Source: a virus. From it: a DNA stretch of 26,113 bases. A program made the translations under genes and the position numbers. Positions 14,169 to 20,876 of this stretch are shown one piece after another. How positions within the stretch are numbered: the first letter of the stretch is position 1; every line of letters starts with the position of its first letter. The stretch lies in IMG/VR virus record IMGVR_UViG_3300006924_000141, positions 1-26,113 of that record. One strand, given 5' to 3'. The notes under the pieces were generated by a model, which was not told the origin of the DNA, did no database searches, and worked only from the letters and a program-made list of their open reading frames with translations.

Positions 14169-14351
14169 ATGACTAACGAAGATTTTAACAAGAATATGAG
14201 CAGAATGTTCTTTCGTCTTGGAAATGCTTTCCGTGATGTAAGAGACAATATGATCGAAAACTTTGGAAGAGAAAACGATACATCAGAACTTCTCTTTCGC
14301 CTTGAAGAAGTTTGCGATATTATGATTGAGAATTATGGGGAGGAAAAATGA
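14169..14351 (+). CDS. Small hypothetical helical protein
   Basis: A 60-aa product with GAGGAAAT just ahead of the ATG. It is entirely helical in appearance (NKNMSRMFFRLGNAFRDVRD, then LLFRLEEVCDIMIENYGEEK). The motif DNMIENFG is echoed by DIMIENYG near the end, suggesting an internal duplication of a helix. The function is unknown. Confidence 0.6.
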   Translation: MTNEDFNKNMSRMFFRLGNAFRDVRDNMIENFGRENDTSELLFRLEEVCDIMIENYGEEK

Positions 14352-14638
14352 ATAACCCTTGTAACGAAATCTGTATTGGGAAGGTGGATGATGTGGTTGA
14401 GTGGTGGCAGATCAACTCCTACAATGCCGGTTACCACAGAGGACTAAACACAGAATACCATAATATTCCAATCAATATTCTTTTCACCAAGTGGATTGCT
14501 GATGTTCGCAGACCAGCATCAGAAGCACTTGATATTGTTGCCTTCGAGAAAGGTTACAACGACGGCATTGAAGATTACGAAGAGTCTATGAAAGGCGATA
14601 AAGACGTAGCAGCAACTACAGCAGGTTGGGAAGAGTAA
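14348..14638 (+). CDS. Small hypothetical protein
   Basis: A 96-aa product beginning MNNPCNEICIGKVDDVVEWW. It contains SYNAGYHRGLNTEYHN and, about 55 residues later, FEKGYNDGIEDYEE; the A-G-Y-x-x-G / K-G-Y-N-D-G pair looks like two related helix-loop units. It overlaps the previous gene by four bases and its TAA runs into the next ATG. The family is not recognised. Confidence 0.6.
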   Translation: MNNPCNEICIGKVDDVVEWWQINSYNAGYHRGLNTEYHNIPINILFTKWIADVRRPASEALDIVAFEKGYNDGIEDYEESMKGDKDVAATTAGWEE

Positions 14639-15096
14639 TGGATATTAGACTAGAAAACAACAAAGACACTTTTCGCGGAAGAGGCAAAACCATCGAGGAG
14701 TTGAAAGAACAACTTGGTGCTCTAAAGTCTATTATTCGCCAAACCTACAAGGCGATTGGCTGCTCTGACGATATTATCGAAGGAGAAGATTGGGGAGGTT
14801 TGCCTTCAAGGGTTGCTTGTCTCAAAGCGGCTGTTGATCTTGGAACCCATCAAGAACTGGATATTCTTCACGACCGTCCTCACAAGGAAGTAGGAAGGGG
14901 AAGAGCGGCAAGGGTCCATAGAGTTCCAACTGCTGATGAGATGGTCGCGGCTCAACAAATGACTGCACCAACAAGGCTGGAAATTGAATGGAGAAACATT
15001 CAAAAAGTGAACGAAGACACTACAAAATGGTATACCTGCGCTCATTGCGATGCGGGCTACCCAGATCAAGAATGTACTTGCAAGGAAGACAAATAA
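14638..15096 (+). CDS. Hypothetical protein with C-terminal Cys/His cluster
   Basis: A 152-aa product from ATG 14638 (TAATG overlap); the frame extends upstream to 14626 but that part lies in the previous gene. A helix with TIEELKEQLGALKSIIRQTY is followed by a basic linker (GRGRAARVHRVP). The C-terminus has YTCAHCDAGYPDQECTCKED, which offers C-x2-C and C-x-C ligands for a zinc site. It may be a small nucleic-acid- or protein-binding factor; the family is unknown. Confidence 0.6.
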   Translation: MDIRLENNKDTFRGRGKTIEELKEQLGALKSIIRQTYKAIGCSDDIIEGEDWGGLPSRVACLKAAVDLGTHQELDILHDRPHKEVGRGRAARVHRVPTADEMVAAQQMTAPTRLEIEWRNIQKVNEDTTKWYTCAHCDAGYPDQECTCKEDK

Positions 15097-15299
15097 TGTG
15101 GGAACTTTGGGAATGGAACGGCCATTACATCAAGGGCAAGAAACTAAAAAGGTCCAAGACAAAGAAAACCGTTTTTGATTATGCCGAGAAGAATCTTGAG
15201 TATGTAAAGATTGCAGAAGGCTTGCCCGGAGAATGGTATCTTGAAAACCGCATTGGGCTCGCAGTTGGAATGATTATTGACAATAGGAAGAAGAAATGA
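15096..15299 (+). CDS. Small hypothetical protein
   Basis: A 67-aa product starting in the TAATG overlap. It is Trp-rich at the start (MWELWEWNGHYIKGKKLKRS), with a basic run and a basic end (IIDNRKKK). An overlapping reading of the same frame from 14988 would lie inside the previous gene. It is not recognised. Confidence 0.6.
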   Translation: MWELWEWNGHYIKGKKLKRSKTKKTVFDYAEKNLEYVKIAEGLPGEWYLENRIGLAVGMIIDNRKKK

Positions 15300-15499
15300 A
15301 GAACACATTGAAAGCAGTAATTATGGAGCTAGAAGCAAAAGAAGCAAAGGCACAAGCAACCATTGAGCTTTATCTCAACAATGCAGTTGCCATTGCAGAC
15401 CACAGCGAAATCCTTGATGAGATCACCAAGTGGGCGAGCTTTGGTGCCGAAGCGCGAGACACGAGAGAGTATTTGCTATCAGAGTTTGGAGAGGACTGA
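15296..15499 (+). CDS. Small hypothetical helical protein
   Basis: A 67-aa product, almost fully helical and Ala/Glu/Lys-rich (LKAVIMELEAKEAKAQATIE). It closes the block of small genes. It is coupled upstream by ATGA and ends one base before the methyltransferase start, while its last codons contain the methyltransferase ribosome binding site (GGAGAGG). Confidence 0.6.
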   Translation: MKNTLKAVIMELEAKEAKAQATIELYLNNAVAIADHSEILDEITKWASFGAEARDTREYLLSEFGED

Positions 15500-15500
15500 A

Positions 15501-16238
15501 ATGGATAAGGGATACAGCTTGCATTTGGGCGATTGCCTAGAGATTATGGAAAGCATCGAGACAGATTCAGTAGATATGCTTCTCGTTGACCTCCCATATG
15601 GCACCACACGATGCCGTTGGGATCAGGTTATCCCTCTAGACAAGCTCTGGCCACACTACAACCGCATTGTAAAACATAATGGCGCTATGGTATTCACAGC
15701 CGCCCAGCCTTTCACAAGCGTCCTCGTAAGCTCTAACATTAAGAACTTTCGATACAATTGGGTGTGGGAGAAGTCTAAGGCTACCGGTTACCTAAACTCT
15801 AAGCGTATGCCACTTAAGGCTCACGAAGACATTTGTGTTTTCTATCGCAAGCTCCCAACATACAACCCACAGATGTGGCAGGGCACTCCATACAATAAGG
15901 GCCAAGCGTTGCGCGAGACAGATGTGTACGGAGCACAGACCAGCGTCCTCGTCAAGAACGACACCGGCCTTCGCTACCCAAGAACAGTGCAATACTTCAA
16001 GACTGCTGAGTCAGAGGGCGACTCGCAGCACCCAACGCAGAAGCCGCTATCGCTTATGGAGTATATGATCAAGACGTATACCAACGAAGGCGATGTTGTG
16101 CTTGACAATGCGATGGGGTATGGTACAACTGGTGTGGCAGCGCTTAACACAAACAGGAAGTTTATCGGTATCGAGCTAGACAAAGAGTGGTATGATCGTG
16201 CCGAACAACGGATCCAGAGTACCTTGACATCTACTTGA
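15501..16238 (+). CDS. DNA methyltransferase, N6-adenine or N4-cytosine type (beta-class)
   Basis: A 245-aa product from ATG 15501; GGAGAGG lies at 15488-15494. The catalytic motif IV is DLPYG (30-34), next to GTTRCRWD. The AdoMet-binding motif I is D202-NAMGYGTTG near the C-terminus, where family members usually have DPFxGSGTT. The order IV then I marks the beta class of N4/N6 methylases. A recognition segment lies between (about 90-175). HPTQKPLSLMEYMI is the conserved stretch ahead of motif I. No restriction enzyme gene is adjacent, so it is an orphan enzyme that probably protects phage DNA or marks it. DLPY rather than NPPY or SPPY does not settle the target base. Confidence 0.9.
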   Translation: MDKGYSLHLGDCLEIMESIETDSVDMLLVDLPYGTTRCRWDQVIPLDKLWPHYNRIVKHNGAMVFTAAQPFTSVLVSSNIKNFRYNWVWEKSKATGYLNSKRMPLKAHEDICVFYRKLPTYNPQMWQGTPYNKGQALRETDVYGAQTSVLVKNDTGLRYPRTVQYFKTAESEGDSQHPTQKPLSLMEYMIKTYTNEGDVVLDNAMGYGTTGVAALNTNRKFIGIELDKEWYDRAEQRIQSTLTST

Positions 16239-16267
16239 CATTTAAAACTCTCCTCCTGTGGTATACT
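16235..16267 (+). promoter_or_regulatory. Candidate extended -10 promoter ahead of uvsE
   Basis: TGG directly precedes TATACT (16262-16267). TTGACA occurs at 16235-16240, but the spacing is 21 bases, longer than the 16-18 preferred. A second TTGACAT lies 11 bases further upstream (16224). The extended -10 can compensate for a poorly placed -35; the two TTGACAT copies may instead be a binding site. Confidence 0.5.
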
Positions 16268-16289
16268 AAGAAAGTAAGGAGGAAAGAAA

Positions 16290-17219
16290 ATGCTCTCTGT
16301 AGAAAACATCGGCTATGCGTGTATTAATCTCGAACTCAACGAGCGACCAAAGAAGCACCGTGTCACGACCAATCGTGCTATGGTGCGTCGTACTTTTGAC
16401 AAGAAGGGCGTAGCTTACGCTTCTGATTTGGCATACCACAACGTTCAAGATCTCTACAAGATCCTTCAGTGGAACGAGGCCAACAATTTCAAGTTCTTCC
16501 GCTTGTCCTCGAATCTTTTTCCTTGGCATTCTCAGTACGACTGGGAAGAGATGCCTATGCACGACCGAATCGTCGAGTGGCTTCAAATCTGCGGCAACTA
16601 TGCCAAGCAGCACGGCCATCGCCTGACCACGCACCCCGGCCCATTCAACAAGTTGACCAGCGCTGACGAGCGTATCATCAACAACACAGTCCGAGATCTA
16701 GAGGCACACGGCTGGATGTTTGACCAGATGGGCCTTCCCCGCTCGCCATTTGCAAAGATCAACATTCACGTCGGCGCTACCTATGGTGACAAGCAGATGG
16801 CCTGCGACAACTTCTGCAGAAACTTCGAGCGCCTTTCTGATTCTGTCAAGTCGCGACTCACTGTAGAGAATGACGACAAGGCTAGCCTTTACTCTACCAG
16901 AGAGCTCTACGAGATGATCTACGAACGTATCGGTATCCCTATCGTTCACGACGTTCACCACCACAAGTTCTGCACGGGTGGTCTCTCACAGGAAGATGCT
17001 ATGCAGATGGCAGCATCCACTTGGGGCGATGTCCGCCCAGTAATCCACTACTCTCAGTCTCGTGCCATCGAACACAATGATCCGAAGATCAAACCACAAG
17101 CACACTCCGACTCCTACTGGGAGCCAGTTGAAACATTTGACATTGACGTGGATGTGATGCTTGAAGCTAAGCACAAAGAGAAAGCCGCATATGCAATGCG
17201 CGGAATGTTGTTCGGATAA
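16290..17219 (+). CDS. uvsE: UV damage endonuclease UvsE/UVDE
   Basis: A 309-aa TIM-barrel endonuclease that nicks DNA 5' of UV photoproducts and starts an excision repair route independent of UvrABC. AGGAGGAAA precedes ATG 16290. Family landmarks in order are N-terminal IGYACINLEL, NFKFFRLSSNLFPW, HPGPFNKL, KINIHVGATYGDK, LTVENDDK, IPIVHDVHHHKF, VIHYSQSR and QAHSDSYW. The conserved Asn, Glu, Asp and His residues that bind the metal cluster are visible in these segments. The length is close to bacterial UvsE proteins. It stands between the methyltransferase and the dut cluster with its own promoter candidate, as expected for a repair gene expressed separately. Confidence 0.93.
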   Translation: MLSVENIGYACINLELNERPKKHRVTTNRAMVRRTFDKKGVAYASDLAYHNVQDLYKILQWNEANNFKFFRLSSNLFPWHSQYDWEEMPMHDRIVEWLQICGNYAKQHGHRLTTHPGPFNKLTSADERIINNTVRDLEAHGWMFDQMGLPRSPFAKINIHVGATYGDKQMACDNFCRNFERLSDSVKSRLTVENDDKASLYSTRELYEMIYERIGIPIVHDVHHHKFCTGGLSQEDAMQMAASTWGDVRPVIHYSQSRAIEHNDPKIKPQAHSDSYWEPVETFDIDVDVMLEAKHKEKAAYAMRGMLFG

Positions 17220-17222
17220 TAG

Positions 17223-17251
17223 TTGACTGAAAGAAATTAATTTGGTATAAT
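17223..17251 (+). promoter_or_regulatory. Consensus sigma70-type promoter with extended -10
   Basis: TTGACT (17223-17228), 17 bases, TGG-TATAAT (17246-17251). It lies in the 58-base gap after uvsE and should drive the run from 17278 through at least the IMPDH-like gene. The leader is about 20 bases and contains AAGGAG. Confidence 0.85.
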
Positions 17252-17277
17252 AACTTTAGAAAGAAAAGGAGTGACTT

Positions 17278-17538
17278 ATGTCCCACAATGATGAAACACG
17301 CGCAAAGATGATTGAGTACATTCGAATCCTGAAGTCCATTGAGGATGAGATGGAACCTTACAAGGAGGCCAAGCGCGAGCTTCGCTCCGATTTCACCAGC
17401 AACGGCTGGTTGACCAAGGAAGATATTTCTCACATCACTCGCGCTTACCGTATGCTCAAAAAGAATGAGAGTATCGATGAACTCGTTGAAGCCTACGCAG
17501 CACTCACAAGTGTGCGAGGGGGCTCCGATGATGCTTGA
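17278..17538 (+). CDS. Hypothetical helical protein, first gene of the dut run
   Basis: An 86-aa product with AAGGAGTGA upstream. It is a helical, charged protein with MIEYIRILKSIEDEMEPYKE then AKRELRSDFTSNGWLTKEDI and a further helix RAYRMLKKNESIDELVEAYA. The helix-loop-helix layout with a central SNGW loop is reminiscent of GapR (DUF2312) DNA-binding proteins, but the typical basic residues are not conserved enough for me to assign it. It overlaps the dUTPase start by 11 bases. Confidence 0.65.
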   Translation: MSHNDETRAKMIEYIRILKSIEDEMEPYKEAKRELRSDFTSNGWLTKEDISHITRAYRMLKKNESIDELVEAYAALTSVRGGSDDA

Positions 17539-17983
17539 GTATGTAGCGCTACCACACTGCCAACACAAGCCAACCCGCGCTAATCCATCTGATGCGGGTC
17601 TGGATCTTAAGTTCAACCCAAAGGACGGGGCACCAGCTGTTCTTCGCTCCGGCGAGTCCGCTATTCTCGCAACTGGTCTTAAGTTTGGAATCCCGCACGG
17701 TTTTATGATGCAGATTATGAACCGTTCTGGCAATGCAGCCAAGCGCTCCCTCTTTGTGGGCGCTTGCGTTGTCGACGCAGGCTATGATGGCGAGGTGTTC
17801 GTAAACCTCCACAACTTCAGTAAGATGAGTCAGACCATCAACCCCGGCGACAAGATCGCACAGGGCGTTGTAATTCCTGTCTTGCCAGTGCGTTTTGTGG
17901 AGACTTCTGTTAGCGACCCTTACTGGTACCCAATTGCTATCTCTGATCGTGGCGATGGCGCTCTAGGGAGCACAGGACAATGA
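17528..17983 (+). CDS. dut: dUTPase (dUTP diphosphatase), trimeric type
   Basis: A 151-aa enzyme that hydrolyses dUTP to dUMP, keeping uracil out of DNA and supplying ThyX. ATG 17528 and ATG 17531 are both possible after GAGGGGG; the earlier frame to 17465 lies in the previous gene. All five family motifs are present: SDAGLDL (I), NRSGNAAK (II), CVVDAGYDGEV (III), GDKIAQGVV (IV) and the C-terminal RGDGALGSTGQ (V), which closes over the active site. Motif III carries the catalytic Asp and motif V ends at the very C-terminus as in other trimeric dUTPases. It overlaps the next gene by ATGA. Confidence 0.95.
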   Translation: MMLEYVALPHCQHKPTRANPSDAGLDLKFNPKDGAPAVLRSGESAILATGLKFGIPHGFMMQIMNRSGNAAKRSLFVGACVVDAGYDGEVFVNLHNFSKMSQTINPGDKIAQGVVIPVLPVRFVETSVSDPYWYPIAISDRGDGALGSTGQ

Positions 17984-18255
17984 ATCGTAAGCAGCGCAGA
18001 GCATTGAAGAAGGACAAGGGTTCTTCCGAACTTGATTCGCATATGGCTTTGTTTGGTAAGCTGCCAGATCAGTGCCTAGCTTGTGACAAGTCCTTCGACA
18101 AGAAGGATCGCGATATGGTTATGTCTTGGTCGGTGGTTGTACACCAGAGCACAGAAGAGGTTCGCCTCTACTGCCCAGACTGCTGGGACCGAGCCAACAG
18201 CATTGTAGCAGAGATGAAGGAACGTATTGAAGCAAGAATGGAAGGTGAAGAATGA
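17980..18255 (+). CDS. Conserved small phage protein with a zinc site
   Basis: A 91-aa protein with basic start MNRKQRRALKKDKG. LPDQCLACDKSFDKKDRDMV and VRLYCPDCWDRA provide C-x2-C and C-x2-C ligands for one zinc ion, and MVMSWSVVV lies between. I recognise this layout (MNRKQRRA... CxxC ... MSW.VVV... LYCPxCW) from many large phages, where the function is unknown. It is coupled by ATGA overlaps to dUTPase and glutaredoxin, so it is part of the nucleotide-metabolism transcript. Confidence 0.75.
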   Translation: MNRKQRRALKKDKGSSELDSHMALFGKLPDQCLACDKSFDKKDRDMVMSWSVVVHQSTEEVRLYCPDCWDRANSIVAEMKERIEARMEGEE

Positions 18256-18572
18256 GTTTTCAGCCAAGATTTAAAATGTACATCAAGCCTACTTGTCCAT
18301 TCTGTATTGAGGCACGCCGCATCATTGTAGAAGAGCTCCAGATGGGAGTAATGTCGGAAGACGTCACTGATGATAAGCTTCTCCGTGAGCGTCTAAAGCA
18401 AGAGACAGGTGTCAATACAGTGCCACTAATTTATTTTGGCGATCAGTTTATTGGCGGCTGCACCGATCTCAGGGCAGCTATCGATAGCGGAGAAATGGAA
18501 AAATACATTCTCAGAGAAGAGAATACTTACCTTAAAAATGAAATCAGCTTTTTGCGAAGGAGTATCGGATGA
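18252..18572 (+). CDS. grx: Glutaredoxin
   Basis: A 106-aa thiol-disulfide oxidoreductase. The active site is C15-P-F-C18 (PTCPFCIEA). NTVPLIYFGDQFIGGCTDL follows, with the cis-proline and the GG-C-(D/T)-DL glutathione-binding end typical of glutaredoxins. Residues about 80-106 form an extra charged helix (EKYILREENTYLKNEISFLR) not found in minimal glutaredoxins. It could supply electrons to the class II reductase, whose C-terminal Cys-x4-Cys pair appears at the start of the window (inference). Many phages pair such a gene with their nrd genes. Confidence 0.9.
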   Translation: MSFQPRFKMYIKPTCPFCIEARRIIVEELQMGVMSEDVTDDKLLRERLKQETGVNTVPLIYFGDQFIGGCTDLRAAIDSGEMEKYILREENTYLKNEISFLRRSIG

Positions 18573-18724
18573 GTAAGAGAAACAGCACATCGGCTTGGAA
18601 GCCTAAGAAGCAGTGCAAGAAGACCTCAATCGGTCGTGGTCGTGGAACTCGTTACAAGGCGAAGGCATCTAACGGCACAGTGCCGAAGGGCTACCGTAAG
18701 CGTTACCGAGGGCAGGGCCGATAA
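18569..18724 (+). CDS. Small basic conserved phage protein (51 aa)
   Basis: A short gene from ATG 18569 (overlapping the glutaredoxin stop, AAGGAG upstream) to TAA 18722-18724. Its product is very basic: MSKRNSTSAWKPKKQCKKTS, then IGRGRGTRYKAK, and the end YRKRYRGQGR. It is recognisable as a small Lys/Arg-rich protein found in many large phages, with K-K-Q-C-K-K-T-S and a final R-Y-R-G-Q-G-R, function unknown. The charge suggests RNA or DNA binding. The next gene starts immediately after its stop, and its ribosome binding site (GAGGGCAGGG) is inside this gene. Confidence 0.75.
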   Translation: MSKRNSTSAWKPKKQCKKTSIGRGRGTRYKAKASNGTVPKGYRKRYRGQGR

Positions 18725-19780
18725 ATGAACTTTTTCAGTAAGGAGCCAGCACTATCATTTGACGATGTGCTCTTGCTCCCACAACATTCAGATATTGTTT
18801 CTCGCTCAGAGGTCTCTATGGCATACGAGCTAGAGAACATTGAGGGCCACATCTTTAGGCTACCAGTGGTCTCTAGCCCTATGGACACAGTTACCGAGTT
18901 CGAGACAGCCAAGCAGATGTTTGAGTCTGGCGGCTTTGGTATCGTTCATCGTTACCTCTCAGAGATAGAGCAGAAGAATATCTCTCTAAAATGTGCAGAG
19001 CAGGGCATCATTGCAGGCTTTGCAGTGGGAACTGGCTCACAGGATCGTGAGCGTGCAAGGTTCCTTATTGAAGATGGCCTCGCGGAAATCATTTGTGTTG
19101 ATGTCGCACACGGCCATCATATTGCGGCTGCCGAGATGGTATCTTTCCTATCAAAGAACTGGGGCGACCAGATTCATATTATGGCAGGGAATGTAGCAAC
19201 TCTAGAAGGGTTTAACTTCTTGGCAGACGCAGGGGCACACTCTGTTCGCGTTGGTATTGGCGGTGGCTCTATCTGCTCCACAAGGATTCAGACAGGCCAC
19301 GGCTGCCCAACATTGCAGAGCGTAATTGATTGTGCAAAGTCAGACCGTGACGCACTTTTGATTGCAGATGGTGGTATCCGTACAGCTGGCGACATTGTAA
19401 AGGCTCTAGGCGCAGGCGCAGACCTAGTAATGCTTGGTTCAATGTTGGCAGGTACCGACTGCAGCCCCGGCGACATTATTGAGCACGATAATGGCGAAAA
19501 GTGTATGGAGTATCGAGGTATGGCTTCACGCCGAGCACAGACAGCTTGGCGCGGCAAAGTTGCTTCCAAAGAGGGAGTTGCAAGCCATATCCCATACAAG
19601 GGCGAGCTAGAAGCGGTCATTGCAGATATTCAGGATAGACTACGTTCTGGGCTATCTTACAGCGGAGCCCGTAGCATTGAGCAGTTCCAGAATACTGCAC
19701 TATTTATTATGCAAACTAGCGCAGGCTGTAGAGAGAGTAATACTCACATTTCCAGCCTTGCAAAGGGTGTACGGGATTAA
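18725..19780 (+). CDS. IMP dehydrogenase/GMP reductase family protein without CBS domains
   Basis: A 351-aa (beta/alpha)8-barrel enzyme of purine interconversion. Features in order: [42 protein letters not shown], the substrate loop [15 protein letters not shown] with catalytic C184, [20 protein letters not shown], then [10 protein letters not shown] (262-270). No CBS pair interrupts the barrel, as in GMP reductase. However, GMP reductases have an essential Glu in Y-G-M-S-S-E-S, and here it is Arg (GMAS-R269). YRGM-x-S and [11 protein letters not shown] resemble IMP dehydrogenase, whose mobile flap seems shortened and lacks the Arg-Tyr pair. The activity (GMP or IMP supply) is therefore uncertain, but the family is not. 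Confidence 0.85.
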   Translation: MNFFSKEPALSFDDVLLLPQHSDIVSRSEVSMAYELENIEGHIFRLPVVSSPMDTVTEFETAKQMFESGGFGIVHRYLSEIEQKNISLKCAEQGIIAGFAVGTGSQDRERARFLIEDGLAEIICVDVAHGHHIAAAEMVSFLSKNWGDQIHIMAGNVATLEGFNFLADAGAHSVRVGIGGGSICSTRIQTGHGCPTLQSVIDCAKSDRDALLIADGGIRTAGDIVKALGAGADLVMLGSMLAGTDCSPGDIIEHDNGEKCMEYRGMASRRAQTAWRGKVASKEGVASHIPYKGELEAVIADIQDRLRSGLSYSGARSIEQFQNTALFIMQTSAGCRESNTHISSLAKGVRD

Positions 19781-20100
19781 TGTCGAAGATTGGTACTTCA
19801 AGCAAGAAAGTGGTCTTCTATGAGTCGGACAAGAAATACGCTGACTTTCGTATTGCTTTAAAGACTGATGGCTTTACTCAAGCCAACTTTATGAGGACTA
19901 TCATCCACGCCTACATCAGGCGTGACAAAGACTTGATGCCGTTTATCGAAAAGATGCTCAAGAAAGAGGTAGATGTACCTAGGGCTTGGGTAAGACAGTC
20001 TAGAATGAAGAGAGAATCGGCTGAAGAGAAAATGAAGAACTTGGGCCTTTCAGATACCGAGATCGATAACATTTTCGACCTTATTGCTGATCAAGAATAA
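19780..20100 (+). CDS. Conserved phage protein, possible ribbon-helix-helix-like
   Basis: A 106-aa product starting in the TAATG overlap. SSKKVVFYESDKKYADFRIA and then LKTDGFTQANFMRTIIHAYI form a strand followed by helices. The order (beta-strand, G-x-T-x-x-x-F-x-R-x-I-I helix) resembles ribbon-helix-helix DNA-binding proteins. The C-terminus (KMKNLGLSDTEIDNIFDLIA) is acidic. I recall similar proteins in large phages, but I cannot name a function. It ends the nucleotide-metabolism run. Confidence 0.65.
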   Translation: MSKIGTSSKKVVFYESDKKYADFRIALKTDGFTQANFMRTIIHAYIRRDKDLMPFIEKMLKKEVDVPRAWVRQSRMKRESAEEKMKNLGLSDTEIDNIFDLIADQE

Positions 20101-20125
20101 AAAAAGTCATTATACACTAAAAAGA

Positions 20126-20134
20126 ACTATTTAT
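20126..20134 (+). promoter_or_regulatory. ACTATTTAT motif, candidate phage-specific promoter element (copy 2)
   Basis: GAACTATTTATTATG lies 34 bases before the ATG of the acidic scaffold-like gene, in a 68-base gap. The neighbouring TTATACAC (20110-20117) could be a -10-like element but lacks a matching -35. The core matches the copies at 811, 21472 and 25974. Confidence 0.45.
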
Positions 20135-20168
20135 TATGAAAACCGAGAAGGTTTAGGAGAAATTCGCA

Positions 20169-20795
20169 ATGTCTAAGAAGAATCTTTTGAATGAATCACA
20201 GATTCGTAAGTTTATGAAGTACGCTAATATCAGCTCCCTAGCAGACACCTTCATCAGCGAAGGCTACGATATGTCCGAAGAGGAAGTAGTAGCTGAAGAA
20301 GAGATGGGTGCCGCGATGGCCGAGATGGATATGGCTGATGGCGATATGCCAGCTATGGACGATATGGATCTCGATGCTGACGTAGAGGCTGCTGACGCTG
20401 CCGACGCTGGCGTTATGGATAGCGAGGACGAGGTTGCTGACTTTGTTGGTGAGCTAATCGACGTTATCGAGAAGGCCACTGGTGTTAAGCTCTCAATGGA
20501 GCGCGCAGACGACGCTGACGATATGGCTGATGAGGACGCTGCCGAAGATGCCGAAGAGGCTATCGAAGATCTCGCTGACGAGATGGCAGACGAGGCTGAA
20601 GCTGAAGCTGCTGCTGATGACGCCGAAGAGGCTGCTGACGAAGACGAGGACGAGGCCGCAGAGGTCGAGCTCGACGAGACCGTCACCCGCATCGCCGAGA
20701 GCGTAATGGCCCGCATCAACGACGCCAAGGCCAAGAGAGCATCCGTTGAGCAGATTGCAGAGAACATCGTCAATCGTATTCTTAACAACGACTGA
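20169..20795 (+). CDS. Very acidic protein, candidate scaffold or prohead core protein
   Basis: A 208-aa product with AGGAGAAAT upstream. The first 30 residues (MSKKNLLNESQIRKFMKYAN) are ordered-looking and basic. Residues about 38-175 are almost only Asp, Glu, Ala and Met (for example AADDAEEAADEDEDEAAEVE), giving a strong negative charge and probably disorder. The last 30 residues form a normal helix (VTRIAESVMARINDAK, VEQIAENIVNRIL). Charged middle parts and helical ends are typical of phage scaffolding or core proteins, and a ClpP-like protease gene follows, as in many capsid modules. The N-E-S-x-I-R-x-F-M start recalls proteins of large marine phages. It has its own terminator. Confidence 0.6.
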   Translation: MSKKNLLNESQIRKFMKYANISSLADTFISEGYDMSEEEVVAEEEMGAAMAEMDMADGDMPAMDDMDLDADVEAADAADAGVMDSEDEVADFVGELIDVIEKATGVKLSMERADDADDMADEDAAEDAEEAIEDLADEMADEAEAEAAADDAEEAADEDEDEAAEVELDETVTRIAESVMARINDAKAKRASVEQIAENIVNRILNND

Positions 20796-20806
20796 TTTTT
20801 AAAACA

Positions 20807-20835
20807 TTGCACTCTAGAAGGCACTGTGTTATTAT
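20807..20835 (+). promoter_or_regulatory. Candidate promoter with -10 in the terminator loop
   Basis: TTGCAC (20807-20812), a 17-base spacer, TATTAT (20830-20835). The -10 lies in the loop of the terminator hairpin and the predicted start (about 20842) is in its right arm. Transcripts started here would lack the left arm and so escape termination, giving clpP an independent promoter. Confidence 0.4.
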
Positions 20836-20856
20836 TATAGCACAGTGCCTTTTTTA
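20818..20856 (+). terminator. Strong intrinsic terminator after the acidic gene
   Basis: AAGGCACTGTG (20818-20828) and CACAGTGCCTT (20841-20851) pair perfectly (11 bp) around a 12-base loop, followed by TTTTTT (20850-20855). This is the most convincing terminator in the window. Confidence 0.9.
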
Positions 20857-20876
20857 TTGGGACTAGGGAGCTGACT

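Noticed and set aside
16224-16240. Standard promoter using TTGACAT at 16224 or 16235
   Set aside because: Spacing to TATACT is 32 or 21 bases, not 16-18; only the extended -10 is kept as a cautious call.
18725-19780. Naming the enzyme GMP reductase (guaC) outright
   Set aside because: The essential Glu of GMP reductases is Arg here and some stretches fit IMP dehydrogenase better, so only the family is given.
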